A DNA stretch of 64,000 bases, taken from positions 1 through 64,000 of the forward strand of contig JAHIWP010000073.1 of assembly GCA_018816095.1 (NCBI GenBank). The letters are read 5' to 3'. The notes beneath the pieces are model-generated. The model searched no databases and was not told the DNA's origin. It was given only the letters and a program-made list of their open reading frames with translations. Origin of the DNA: Gammaproteobacteria bacterium (GTDB lineage: Bacteria; Pseudomonadota; Gammaproteobacteria; Pseudomonadales; Pseudomonadaceae). The translations under genes were made by a program, and so were the position numbers. Shown here piece by piece: positions 41,663-49,914 of this stretch; the stretch's first letter is position 1; each line of letters begins with the position of its first letter.

Positions 41663-41965
41663 ATGAACGCACATGTGCGCACCCTGCTGACCGTGATTTG
41701 TGAAGCGGCGCTGGAGAAAAAACTGGAGGCTGACCTGCCTGCTCTTGGGGCGCCCGGCTGGACCATTTCCGATGCGCGTGGCCGCGGTGGCCGTGGCGTG
41801 CGCAGTGCGGGCTGGGAAGCCGAGGGCAATATCCGCCTGGAAGTCATCTGTGCGCGGGATGTGGCTGAGCGTATTGCCGACCATCTGCAGGCTCGCTACT
41901 ACGAGAATTTCGCCATGGTCTGCTACCTCACTCAGGTTGAAGTGCTGCGCCCGGAAAAGTTCTAG
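41663..41965 (+). CDS. sbtB: PII-like regulator SbtB
   Basis: A 100-aa PII-fold protein paired with SbtA. A T-loop-like segment GRGGRGVRSAGWE (about 40-52) and strands LRTLLTVICEAALEK-like at the start and VCYLTQVEVLRPEKF at the end are visible. It lacks the C-terminal Cys pair (R-loop) found in many cyanobacterial SbtB proteins. SbtB binds adenine nucleotides (cAMP, AMP, ADP, ATP) and gates the transporter. The start ATG lies one base past the sbtA stop, so they are co-translated. Ligand preference in this lineage is unknown. Confidence 0.87.
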   Translation: MNAHVRTLLTVICEAALEKKLEADLPALGAPGWTISDARGRGGRGVRSAGWEAEGNIRLEVICARDVAERIADHLQARYYENFAMVCYLTQVEVLRPEKF

Positions 41966-42043
41966 CGGTGTGATCAGCCGCCTCAGGCAAGCGTCTACCT
42001 GCCATCGTCCGAGGTGCGCTCGGGCCTTGTGGTGAGCCTGAGC

Positions 42044-42952
42044 ATGCAAGCGCTGTTGAATGAAATTCTTGAGCAAGTCCGCCCGCTGATTGGCCAGGGC
42101 AAAGTAGCCGACTACATTCCGGCGCTGGCCGATGTGCCGGCACAGCAACTCGGTATCGCGGTGTACAGCAACGACGGCGAGCTGTATTGCGCTGGCGATG
42201 CGGATACGGCGTTCTCTGTGCAAAGCATCTCCAAAGTCTTCAGCCTGGTGCAGGCCATCCAGCATTCCGGCGAGGCTATTTGGCAGCGCCTGGGGCATGA
42301 GCCCTCGGGTCAGCCGTTTAACTCTTTGGTGCAGCTGGAGCTTGAACGCGGCCACCCGCGCAATCCGTTTATCAATGCCGGCGCGTTGGTGATTTGCGAT
42401 ATCAACCAGTCGCGTTTTGCCGCGCCCGTGCTGTCGATGCGTGATTTTGTTCGGCGTCTGGCCGGCAACCCCGAGGTACTGGTCGACGGCAAGGTCGCCG
42501 ACTCGGAATACCAGCACCGTGCGCGCAACGCCGCGGCGGCATACCTGATGCAATCCTTCGGCAACTTCCATAACGACGTGGAGGCAGTGCTGCGCAGCTA
42601 TTTCAGTTACTGCGCGCTGCGCATGAGTTGTGCTGATTTGGCGCGCGCCTTCTGTTTTCTGGCCAACGACGGCTTCTGCAAGCACAGCGGCGCGCAGATT
42701 CTTACGGCGCGGCAGAGCAAACAGGTCAACGCGATCATGGCTACCAGTGGCCTGTATGACGAGGCGGGCAACTTTGCCTACCGCGTCGGCTTGCCGGGCA
42801 AAAGTGGCGTCGGTGGTGGCATCGTCGCGTTGGTGCCGGGGCGTTTTAGCGTGTGCGTGTGGTCCCCGGAGCTAAATGCCGCCGGTAACTCGCTTGCAGG
42901 CATTAAAGCGCTGGAGTTGCTCAGCGAGCGGATTGGTTGGTCGGTGTTCTAG
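42044..42952 (+). CDS. glsB: Glutaminase
   Basis: A 302-aa serine-dependent beta-lactamase-fold glutaminase, converting glutamine to glutamate and ammonia. The nucleophile motif [11 protein letters not shown] (S-x-x-K at about 65-68) and the [13 protein letters not shown] block (about 106-118) are present; [24 protein letters not shown] is the C-terminal signature. The ATG at 42044 fits homologues; a GTG at 42032 is possible. It follows sbtAB in the same direction with 78 bases between, so may be separately expressed. Confidence 0.95.
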   Translation: MQALLNEILEQVRPLIGQGKVADYIPALADVPAQQLGIAVYSNDGELYCAGDADTAFSVQSISKVFSLVQAIQHSGEAIWQRLGHEPSGQPFNSLVQLELERGHPRNPFINAGALVICDINQSRFAAPVLSMRDFVRRLAGNPEVLVDGKVADSEYQHRARNAAAAYLMQSFGNFHNDVEAVLRSYFSYCALRMSCADLARAFCFLANDGFCKHSGAQILTARQSKQVNAIMATSGLYDEAGNFAYRVGLPGKSGVGGGIVALVPGRFSVCVWSPELNAAGNSLAGIKALELLSERIGWSVF

Positions 42953-42986
42953 GACGCTGACTCGGGTTTGCTGCGAGTGCGCAAAT

Positions 42987-43144
42987 CGTAGGGTGGGTTA
43001 ACGGCGCTAGCGACTACCTAGCAGACGGCTCGGTGGCAGTGCGGCGTGTAACCCACCAGGCGGTATCAGCCTCTCTGGTGGGTTACGGCGCTGTCAAAGT
43101 TGAGTTAACCGACAGTGATGCACCAGCGTCTAACCCACCCTACG
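42987..43144. repeat. 158-bp inverted-repeat element (GTAGGGTGG family)
   Basis: Ends are CGTAGGGTGGGTTA (42987-43000) and TAACCCACCCTACG (43131-43144), a 14-base perfect terminal inverted repeat. Inside, GTAACCCACCAG pairs with CTGGTGGGTTAC, giving a second hairpin. It lies between convergent genes. Similar shorter element at 14117-14220. MITE- or REP-like, no coding capacity. Confidence 0.75.
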
Positions 43145-43156
43145 TTTCTCTGAGTG

Positions 43157-44512
43157 CTAGCCGGCGATCAGTTCCTTGGCCGCCTGACGGTGGTCGGCGA
43201 TCAGCTGCGCCACATCCAGACCTTCGATCTGTCCGTCGATCACCCGCCACTGGCCGCCGATCATCATCCGGTCGGCCTTGTCGGCGCCGCACAGCAGCAA
43301 TGCCGAGATTGGGTCGTGGCTGCCGGAGAAGCGCAGCTCATCCAGCTTGAAGAAGGCCAGGTCAGCCTGCTTGCCCACCGCCAATTCACCGATATCGGTA
43401 CGCCCCAGCAGCTTGGCTGAACCCTTGCTGGCCCAGCCCAGGACCAGTTCCGGGGTGATCTTCTCGGCCCCGTAACGCAGGCGCTGGATATACAGAGCCT
43501 GGCGCGCTTCGAGAATCATATTCGAGGCATCGTTGGACGCCGAACCGTCGACGCCGAGGCCGATGGGCGCGCCGGCCGCTTGCAGGTCGAGGGTCGGGCA
43601 GATGCCGGAGGCCAGGCGCATGTTCGAGCTGGGGCAATGGCAGATGCCGGTGCCGGCCGCGCCGAGGCGCTCGATTTCATCCGGGTTGAAGTGGATGCCG
43701 TGGGCCAGCCAGGTGCGCGAACTGAGCCAGCCGACGCTGTCCAGGTAATCCACGGTGCGCAGGCCGAAGCGCTGCAGGCAGAAGTCTTCTTCGTCCAAGG
43801 TTTCGGCCAGGTGGGTGTGCAGGCGCACGTCCAGCTCTTCGGCCAGTTCAGCGCTCTGGCGCATGATGTCCTGGGTCACCGAGAACGGTGAGCAGGGCGC
43901 CAGGGCGATCTGGATTTGCGCGCCGTCGCCGCGCTGGTGGTACTGATGAATCAGCCGTTGGCTGTCGGCCAAGATCACCTCGCCCTGCTGCACGGTTTGC
44001 TGCGGCGGTAGGCCGCCATCGGCTTCGCCCAAACTCATCGAGCCGCGGGTGAGCATGGCGCGCATGCCCAGTTCGCGCACGGCTTCGACTTGCACGTCGA
44101 TGGCGTTTTCCAGGCCGCCGGGGAACAGGTAATGGTGATCCGCCGCCGTGCTGCAACCGGACAGCAGCAGTTCGGCCAGCGCGACCTTACTGGCCAGTGC
44201 GAGCTTCTCGGGAGTCAAGCGCGCCCACACCGGATACAGGGTTTTCAGCCAGGGGAACAACGGCTGGTTGACCACCGGGCCCCAGGCGCGGGTCAGGGTT
44301 TGGTAGAAGTGATGGTGGGTGTTGATCAACCCCGGCAGGACCACATGCTCACGGGCATCGAAGGTCTGATCGCAGGGCTTGCTCGGCTGTTGGCCTGCTT
44401 TAAGCAGTTCACTGATGACGCCGTTTTCAATCACCAGGCCGCCGGCGGCGTCGAGGGTGTTGGCGGTGAAAATCGCGAGGGGGTTTTTGATCCAGATACG
44501 GGTAGCAGCCAT
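43157..44512 (-). CDS. 8-oxoguanine deaminase (TRZ/ATZ amidohydrolase)
   Basis: A 451-aa zinc amidohydrolase. Metal ligands are visible as THHHFYQ (about 65-71), HTHLAE (about 235), WLAHGIHF (about 271) and GVDGSASND (about 320-328), with the CHCPSSNMRLASG loop between. Sequence pattern matches the PA0142-type 8-oxoguanine deaminase, which converts 8-oxoguanine to urate in the cytosol, cleaning oxidised purine pools. Related guanine or atrazine-like deaminases are alternatives. It is a single gene; no purine permease is adjacent. Confidence 0.87.
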   Translation of the reverse strand: MAATRIWIKNPLAIFTANTLDAAGGLVIENGVISELLKAGQQPSKPCDQTFDAREHVVLPGLINTHHHFYQTLTRAWGPVVNQPLFPWLKTLYPVWARLTPEKLALASKVALAELLLSGCSTAADHHYLFPGGLENAIDVQVEAVRELGMRAMLTRGSMSLGEADGGLPPQQTVQQGEVILADSQRLIHQYHQRGDGAQIQIALAPCSPFSVTQDIMRQSAELAEELDVRLHTHLAETLDEEDFCLQRFGLRTVDYLDSVGWLSSRTWLAHGIHFNPDEIERLGAAGTGICHCPSSNMRLASGICPTLDLQAAGAPIGLGVDGSASNDASNMILEARQALYIQRLRYGAEKITPELVLGWASKGSAKLLGRTDIGELAVGKQADLAFFKLDELRFSGSHDPISALLLCGADKADRMMIGGQWRVIDGQIEGLDVAQLIADHRQAAKELIAG

Positions 44513-44922
44513 TGAGTTGGCTCCTCTGAAATTGGGTTCAGGTTAGCCAGCTCAGTGTTTACCCTGTCTGCTGATCCAGGTGCGCGAGCGGCTTAGTTAC
44601 CGGGCGTGGCGCAGAAGATAGCGCCGTAATTTACCTGCGGCAAGACCACGGCCAGAATTTCTGACCAGAAGGTCAGGGGGCGAAGAGCCTGTTTACGATC
44701 TCGCGAGCTAGAGCCACGCAAGGCGCTACGTTAGTAACAGCCTTCGGCTGGTCAAAGCGGCGAGGAAGCGGAGTGTACGAGCTTGTACATGGCATTACTC
44801 GTTTCACTCGCCCTACGGGCCGCGCTAAAGCGCGTTAGCCGCAAGCGGCTTCCGACCGGGCTGGCGCACCAGCCGGTTTTTAACGCAGCAGGGCCGACGC
44901 GCAGCAGACCGTAAGCAGGTTC
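44513..44922. other. Intergenic region including MITE copy A
   Basis: From 44513 to 44685 no gene or clear signal is seen beyond the probable promoter region of the deaminase gene. The rest (44686-44923) is the MITE-like repeat described separately. Confidence 0.6.
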
Positions 44923-44923
44923 T
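44686..44923 (+). mobile_element. MITE-like element, copy A
   Basis: About 238 bases. The left end reads AGCCTGTTTACGATCTCGCG and the right end is an imperfect inverted copy (GACCGTAAGCAGGTTCT). Inside are further hairpins (GCGCTAAAGCGC, GCCGCAAGCGGC). The element recurs inverted at 45410-45622, with about 40 extra bases in this copy (GCAAGGCGCTACGTTAGTAACAG region). Its right end supplies the stop codon of the acetyltransferase gene. No transposase inside, hence MITE-like. Confidence 0.75.
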
Positions 44924-45378
44924 CAGAACAGTTTGCGGTACTGGATAAACCCCGAGCGCTCGGCGATGCGCTCATACAGCAGCATGGCGCGGCTATTGCT
45001 CTCATGGGTCAGCCAGTAGGTGCGCGAGCAGCCTTCAGCTTTGGCCTGCTGGTAGACGTGCTCGATCAGCTTGCGACCGGCGCCGCTGCTGCGCACATCC
45101 TTGGCGATAAACAGATCCTGCAGGTAGCAATAGTCGCCAACCGTCCAGGTCGAGCGATGGTAGATCCAGTGCACCAAACCAATGGCTTTGCCCTCGTGCC
45201 AGGCCAGCGCGGCATGCATCGGCTCGGCCGGGTCGAGAAAGCGTTGCCAGGTGATGTCGCTGGTCGCAGCGTTAATTTCGGTCATGTAGAAACGTTGATA
45301 GCCCTGCCACAGCGGCAGCCAGGCGGCCTGATCAGCGGCGCTGATCGGGCGGATTTCGACGGGAATGCGAATCGGCAT
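44923..45378 (-). CDS. GNAT acetyltransferase between inverted repeats
   Basis: A 151-aa GNAT enzyme. The acetyl-CoA loop is in VRSSGAGRKLIEHVYQQAKAEG (about 95-116; SSGAGRKL fits RxxGxGxxL) with the YLQDLFIAKDV strand 4 before it. The C-terminal region has NSRAMLLYERIAERSGFIQYRKLF, the usual A-x-x-LYE-K pattern. Its TGA stop falls at the border of MITE copy A, and its start is 30 bases from copy B, so it is flanked by inverted repeats. Substrate unknown. Confidence 0.9.
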   Translation of the reverse strand: MPIRIPVEIRPISAADQAAWLPLWQGYQRFYMTEINAATSDITWQRFLDPAEPMHAALAWHEGKAIGLVHWIYHRSTWTVGDYCYLQDLFIAKDVRSSGAGRKLIEHVYQQAKAEGCSRTYWLTHESNSRAMLLYERIAERSGFIQYRKLF

Positions 45379-45409
45379 GGCATTGGCTCCTCGATGGGGT
45401 AAAGCCCTT

Positions 45410-45622
45410 AGAACCTATTTACGATCTGCTGCGCGTCGGCCCTGCTGCGTTAAAAACCGGCTGGTGCGCCAGCCCGGTCGGAAGCCGCTTGCGGCTAACG
45501 CGCTTTAGCGCGGCCCGTAGGGCGAGTGAAACGAGTAATGCTCATGTACAGCTCGTACACTCCGCTTCCTCGCCAGTTTTTGTCTTGTATGGCTCTAGCT
45601 CGCGAGATCATAAACAGGTTCT
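45410..45622 (-). mobile_element. MITE-like element, copy B (inverted relative to A)
   Basis: About 213 bases, the reverse complement of copy A apart from a shorter left-arm segment. Ends are AGAACCTATTTACGATCTGC and the complement of AGAACCTGTTTATGATCTCG. With copy A it forms two ends of a roughly 0.9-kb inverted-repeat structure around the acetyltransferase gene. Confidence 0.75.
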
Positions 45623-45649
45623 TGCAGCCTAGCTGCAAGGGCCCAAGCT

Positions 45650-46636
45650 TCAATCGGCGCGTTCACCACAGACATCCAGGGCAAACCAGTGTTCCACTTT
45701 GGCTTGACTCAGGCCCGCGCCGAGCAGGGCGAATAGTTTACCCAGTGCGGCTTCGCGGGTCATACCGCCCGCAGAGATCAGCCCCGCACTGGCCAGTTGA
45801 CTGCCGGCCGCATACACGCCGAATTCGACATGCCCGTGCGGGCATTGGCTGATGGCCGCGAGTACCACGCCGCGCGCATGTGCAGCCTTGAGCACGCTGA
45901 GCAGCTCGGCATCATCCGCCGGCCCGGTGCCGCTGCCGTAGCATTCCAGCAGCAGCCCTTGTACGCCGCTGTCGAGCAGGGCGCGTACATGGCTGGCCTG
46001 GATGCCGGGATAAAACGGCAGTACGGCCAGGTTGACCGGCTGGCGCGGCTGGCGATAGTCGATGCGGGCCGGGATGCTTTCGGCGCGTGCGCTCTGGCGT
46101 TGGCGCGGCAGTACATGGAAGGCGTCGAAGGCGTCGCTGCGCAGCTTGCTGACCCGCGCGCCATGCAGCAGCGCGCCATTGAAGTACAGGTGTACGCCCG
46201 GTGTGACGCCGGCTTGCAGTGCGCGCATGGCGCCGAACAGGTTGCCCCAGGCATCGCTGCCTTCGGCGCCGGCCGGCAGCATCGAGCCGCTGAGTATCAC
46301 CGGCAGCGGCAGGCCGAGCAGGAGAAAGCTCAGGGCGGCGGCGCTGTAGGCCAGGGTATCGGTGCCGTGCAGCAGCAATACGCCGTCGCAACCGTCGCGC
46401 TCGATGCCGGTGCGAATCGCCGCGACCATCGCCAGCCAGTTGTGCTGGTTCATATTGGCGCTGTCGATGGGCGGCAGCAGCTCGGCAAACGACCATTGCG
46501 GCAGCGGTTGGGCTTCCAGCGCTTGCTGGCTGCGCAAGCGCGCTTCGAAGCCGGACGCGGGGGCCAGGCCATCGGCGCTCATCTGCATGCCGATGGTGCC
46601 GCCGGTGTACAGCACCAGGAGTTTTCTACAGCCCAT
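45650..46636 (-). CDS. ansA: L-asparaginase, cytoplasmic type I
   Basis: A 328-aa asparaginase: L-asparagine to aspartate and ammonia. It has the two signature regions, LYTGGTIGM (about 9-17, catalytic Thr) and LLHGTDTLAYSA (about 84-95, Thr-Asp). There is no signal peptide, so it is cytosolic and of the type I kind. The ATG at 46636 follows a GGAG site; the in-frame ATG 63 bases upstream is within the AGCS terminator region. It follows the AGCS symporter gene in the same direction but past a terminator. Confidence 0.92.
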   Translation of the reverse strand: MGCRKLLVLYTGGTIGMQMSADGLAPASGFEARLRSQQALEAQPLPQWSFAELLPPIDSANMNQHNWLAMVAAIRTGIERDGCDGVLLLHGTDTLAYSAAALSFLLLGLPLPVILSGSMLPAGAEGSDAWGNLFGAMRALQAGVTPGVHLYFNGALLHGARVSKLRSDAFDAFHVLPRQRQSARAESIPARIDYRQPRQPVNLAVLPFYPGIQASHVRALLDSGVQGLLLECYGSGTGPADDAELLSVLKAAHARGVVLAAISQCPHGHVEFGVYAAGSQLASAGLISAGGMTREAALGKLFALLGAGLSQAKVEHWFALDVCGERAD

Positions 46637-46670
46637 CAGGGGGTCTCCGTTTTCTTTATTTTTATAAAAA

Positions 46671-46695
46671 AACAGGGGGCCTAGCCCCCTGTTTT
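46671..46695 (-). terminator. Terminator of the alanine/glycine symporter gene
   Basis: AACAGGGGGC (46671-46680) pairs with GCCCCCTGTT (46684-46693) around a CTA loop. On the minus strand the T-tract is the complement of AAAAAAA at 46666-46672. It lies 20 bases after the AGCS stop and just before the asparaginase start, so the two genes are separate units. Confidence 0.85.
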
Positions 46696-46714
46696 TCACA
46701 GCCTGCGCAGCGTG

Positions 46715-48163
46715 TTAGCGCTGGTGCACGCTGTTGCCGATTTCGGCGTGTTTGGCCGGCGCTGTCGCGGTGTGCGCGTTAGCCGCCCAAACGGCTGGGT
46801 CGAGGTCCAGGTCGGCGAAGTTTTTCGCGTCCAGTACCGGCGACTCCACGCCTGCCTTGATCTGGCTGTCGTAATCGCGCATCAGGCGCAGGCCGACCTT
46901 GAACAGCAGCGCCAGGGCCACTAGGTTGCAAATGGCCAACAAGCCCATGGTGACATCCGCAAAGGCGAATACGGTGCCCAAATCCTGTACCGAGCCCCAC
47001 AGTACCAGAGCGATGACCAGTACGCGGTAGACCAGCACCGGCGTGCGCTTCTTGCTGAAGAAACCCAGGGCGTTTTCACCGAGGTAGTAGTTGTAGATCA
47101 GGGTGGTGAAGACGAACAGCAGCAGGGCGACGGTGACGAAAATCCGGCCCCACTCGCCGACCACGCTGGCCACGGCCGTCTGGGTCAACACTACGCCGGC
47201 GATGTCCATGCCGGGTTGATAGACGCCCGACAGCAGGATGATCAGCGCGGTGCAGCTGCACAGGATGATGGTGTCGATAAACACGCTGAGCGACTGCACG
47301 ATGCCCTGTGCAACCGGGTGCTTGACCTCGGCCACGGCGGCGACGTTCGGCGCGCTGCCCAAGCCGGCTTCGTTGGAGAACAGGCCGCGCTTCACGCCCA
47401 TGATGATCGCCGCGCCAATACCACCGGCAAACGCCGGCTCCAGGCCGAAGGCGCTGTTGAAGATCAGAGTCAGCGTGGCGGGGATCGCCTCAACGTTGCT
47501 GCCAATCACGAATACCGCCATGGCGATGTATGAGAAGGCCATCACAGGCACCAGCACGTCGGCGAACTTAGCGATGCGCTTGATGCCGCCGAAGATGATC
47601 AGGCCGATCACCACGGTGAGGATCAGGCCGCTGACATAAGTCGGCATGCCAAAGGTGTCATGCATCGAGCTGGCGACGGTGTAGGACTGCACCGCGTTGA
47701 AGCCGAAGCCGAAGGTCACCAGCAGCAGGATCGACACCACAATGCCCAACCAGCGCTGGCCGAGGCCGTGCTGGATGTAGAAGGCCGGGCCACCGCGGTA
47801 GGTGCCGTCGTCTTCGCGGCGCTTGTACAGCTGCGCGATGGAGCATTCGAAGTAGCTGGTGGCCATGCCGACCAGGGCTACGACCCACATCCAGAAGATT
47901 GCGCCCGGGCCGCCGAGCATGATCGCCACCGAGACCCCGGCGATGTTGCCGGCACCCACGCGGCCAGCGACTGAAAGCATCAGGGCCTGGAACGAGCTGA
48001 GCTGGCCGGGCTGACGCTGGAAGGCTTCGGCGAAGATGCGGAACATGCTGCCAAAGTAACGAAACTGGACGAAACGCGAGGCGATGGTGAAGTACAGACC
48101 CAGGCCGATCAGCATTACGATCAGGAGCTTGCTCCAGATCAGGTCGTTGAGAATATCGAGCAT
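46715..48163 (-). CDS. Alanine/glycine:cation symporter (AGCS family)
   Basis: A 482-aa inner-membrane sodium- or proton-coupled amino-acid importer with about eleven helices. The AGCS signature GRVGAGNIAGVSVAI (about 67-81) and GGPGAIFWMWVVALVGM follow the first helices, and MGVKRGLFSNEAGLGSAPNVAA (about 256-277) is the second diagnostic block. Alanine, glycine or D-alanine are usual substrates. It is divergent from an XRE regulator that may control it. A terminator follows. Confidence 0.93.
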   Translation of the reverse strand: MLDILNDLIWSKLLIVMLIGLGLYFTIASRFVQFRYFGSMFRIFAEAFQRQPGQLSSFQALMLSVAGRVGAGNIAGVSVAIMLGGPGAIFWMWVVALVGMATSYFECSIAQLYKRREDDGTYRGGPAFYIQHGLGQRWLGIVVSILLLVTFGFGFNAVQSYTVASSMHDTFGMPTYVSGLILTVVIGLIIFGGIKRIAKFADVLVPVMAFSYIAMAVFVIGSNVEAIPATLTLIFNSAFGLEPAFAGGIGAAIIMGVKRGLFSNEAGLGSAPNVAAVAEVKHPVAQGIVQSLSVFIDTIILCSCTALIILLSGVYQPGMDIAGVVLTQTAVASVVGEWGRIFVTVALLLFVFTTLIYNYYLGENALGFFSKKRTPVLVYRVLVIALVLWGSVQDLGTVFAFADVTMGLLAICNLVALALLFKVGLRLMRDYDSQIKAGVESPVLDAKNFADLDLDPAVWAANAHTATAPAKHAEIGNSVHQR

Positions 48164-48315
48164 GGCAGGGCAGTCTCTCTTGTTGTTGTGTGAGGGGAAA
48201 TTGCTAGGGACGGAATAGTTCAGCAGGCGCGTTCGTCATGCAATTTCGCAGGTGGCGGCGAGATGACGCGAGTTGATGCTAGAATCGCGTCGCTCGCATC
48301 ACCGGAAAATCCACC

Positions 48316-49134
48316 ATGTCCGACCACCTAGGGCTCAATCTCAAGCTGTTGTGCAGCCATTACCGGTCGATTGCCGAGGTGTGCCGCAAGCTGGCGATTA
48401 ACCGTGCCCAGTTCAACAAATACCTCAGCGGGCAGAGTCGCCCAACGGCCTACAACCTCAAGCGCATTTGTGATTTTTTCGGGGTCGAGGGCTACGAGCT
48501 GAGCCTGCCGAGTGAGCAGTTTGCCGACCTGATCGGCGCGCGCAGCGGCAGTCAGGAAGCGCGGGTGGTCACCGATCCCTTGCTGGAGTTGTTCCAGCCC
48601 CTCGGCGCGCATTCCAGCAGCCTGTCGCGTTACTGCGGCTACTACTTCGAGTACGCCAACTGCATGTCGGTGCCGGGGCAGATTCTGCTGTCGCTGGTGC
48701 ACCTGCGCGAGGAGCGCGGCAGCTACCTGTTTGAGCGTCAGGAGCGCCAGGAACCGTCGCGCGCCGATAATGGCAAGGCCGAGGATTGGGTGCGCTGCCG
48801 CTACCTGGGCGCGGCCTTCTATCTGCAGGATCGGCTGTTTCTGATCGACTATGAGTCGCTGACCGGCAACGAGATGAGCCAAACCATCCTGATTCCCAGT
48901 TTCAAGAGCCGCATCAGCCGCCTCAACGGCCTGAAAACCGGGGTCTCCAGCGGCGACTTACGCACCCCGGCCTGCACGCGGGTGGTCTGGGAGTTTCTCG
49001 GCAATGACATCAACCGGGTCAACGCCTACCGCCAGGTGATGCTCTACAGCCCGGATGACCCGCGCATCGACGCTGATATTCGGCAGCGTTTGAGTGGCGC
49101 GCAGATCCGCAATGGCCTGTTTGAGATCGAGTAA
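48316..49134 (+). CDS. XRE-type transcriptional regulator with unknown effector domain
   Basis: A 272-aa regulator: N-terminal helix-turn-helix (about 10-62, SIAEVCRKLAINRAQFNKYLSG) and a large C-terminal domain of unknown fold (about 85-270, YCGYYFEYANCMSVPGQILLSLVH). The pattern is common in pseudomonads beside amino-acid transporters. It is divergent from the AGCS gene with 152 bases between; a -10-like TAGAAT near 48280 could serve its transcription. It probably senses an amino acid or related metabolite, though no ligand motif is evident. Confidence 0.85.
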   Translation: MSDHLGLNLKLLCSHYRSIAEVCRKLAINRAQFNKYLSGQSRPTAYNLKRICDFFGVEGYELSLPSEQFADLIGARSGSQEARVVTDPLLELFQPLGAHSSSLSRYCGYYFEYANCMSVPGQILLSLVHLREERGSYLFERQERQEPSRADNGKAEDWVRCRYLGAAFYLQDRLFLIDYESLTGNEMSQTILIPSFKSRISRLNGLKTGVSSGDLRTPACTRVVWEFLGNDINRVNAYRQVMLYSPDDPRIDADIRQRLSGAQIRNGLFEIE

Positions 49135-49145
49135 GGCGCAGCCGC

Positions 49146-49766
49146 TCAGCTCAAGCGTGCCGCGAGCGCCTGGTCTGCGGCGACAGGGCTGGCACTGAGG
49201 CCTTTATGCACGCCGTCGCGATCAGCGGCCGTGCGGTTCTGGCTGAGTTTCCATTGGCCCTCAAGGCGTTGGATCGGTAGGGCGAAGCCGACAATGGCGC
49301 GCAGCATCGTGTCGATATAGTCCGTGGGCGCCTCACTGACCGCCCAGGGCTGCTCGCGTCCGGCCTCGTGCTGGGCACTTAGACGGCTGACCAGCTGCAG
49401 CAGCCCCTCGCGGTCTTCAATCAGCTGCGCCTGACCGCGTGCGTGCACGGCGATGTAGTTCCAGGTGGGTACGGCTTTGCCGTGTTCGGCCTTGCTCGGA
49501 TACCACGCGGGGCTGATGTAGGCTTGTGGCCCCTGGAAGATGGCCAGGGTTTCGCCCTGCAGCAGCTCACTCCAGTGTGGGTTGGCGCGGGCAAAGTGGC
49601 CGTAGAGGGTGCCGAATTCGCCTTCGTCGGCGGCCAGCAGGAGCGGCAGGTGGCTGGCCTGTAGGCCGTTTGCGCCTTGGGTTACCAGCGTTGCCAGGGG
49701 GCAGGCGTTGATCTGCTGATGCAGCAGGGAGAGGTCGTTTTGGCGGAACGCGGGTGGCGTGTACAT
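49146..49766 (-). CDS. FMN-binding PaiB-like protein
   Basis: A 206-aa split-barrel flavin-binding protein of the PaiB family (called negative transcriptional regulator in Bacillus). Motifs are MYTPPAFRQND, HFARANPHW (about 66-74), AYISPAWYPSK and VPTWNYIAVHARG (about 108-120). The ATG at 49766 matches the family start. It is convergent with the XRE gene. The DNA-binding regulator role is doubtful in gram-negatives; an oxidase or flavin storage role is as likely. Confidence 0.9.
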   Translation of the reverse strand: MYTPPAFRQNDLSLLHQQINACPLATLVTQGANGLQASHLPLLLAADEGEFGTLYGHFARANPHWSELLQGETLAIFQGPQAYISPAWYPSKAEHGKAVPTWNYIAVHARGQAQLIEDREGLLQLVSRLSAQHEAGREQPWAVSEAPTDYIDTMLRAIVGFALPIQRLEGQWKLSQNRTAADRDGVHKGLSASPVAADQALAARLS

Positions 49767-49914
49767 GGCGGGACTCCGGCGGCGAGGCCCCATCCTAGCG
49801 CGCAGTGCCGGGCCGGATAAGCGTCAGTTGCGGCGACTTTGACCGGCACAGTCTGTGTCGCGCCTTGGCTTGGCCGCCGGCGGCTCTAAGGCAGGTCTCT
49901 AGCCATGGGCGCTT

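Noticed and set aside
44686..45622. Acetyltransferase plus repeats as an integron gene cassette
   Set aside because: No attC-like site, integrase or cassette neighbours. The repeats are longer than attC, lie in inverted orientation and have MITE-type terminal repeats.
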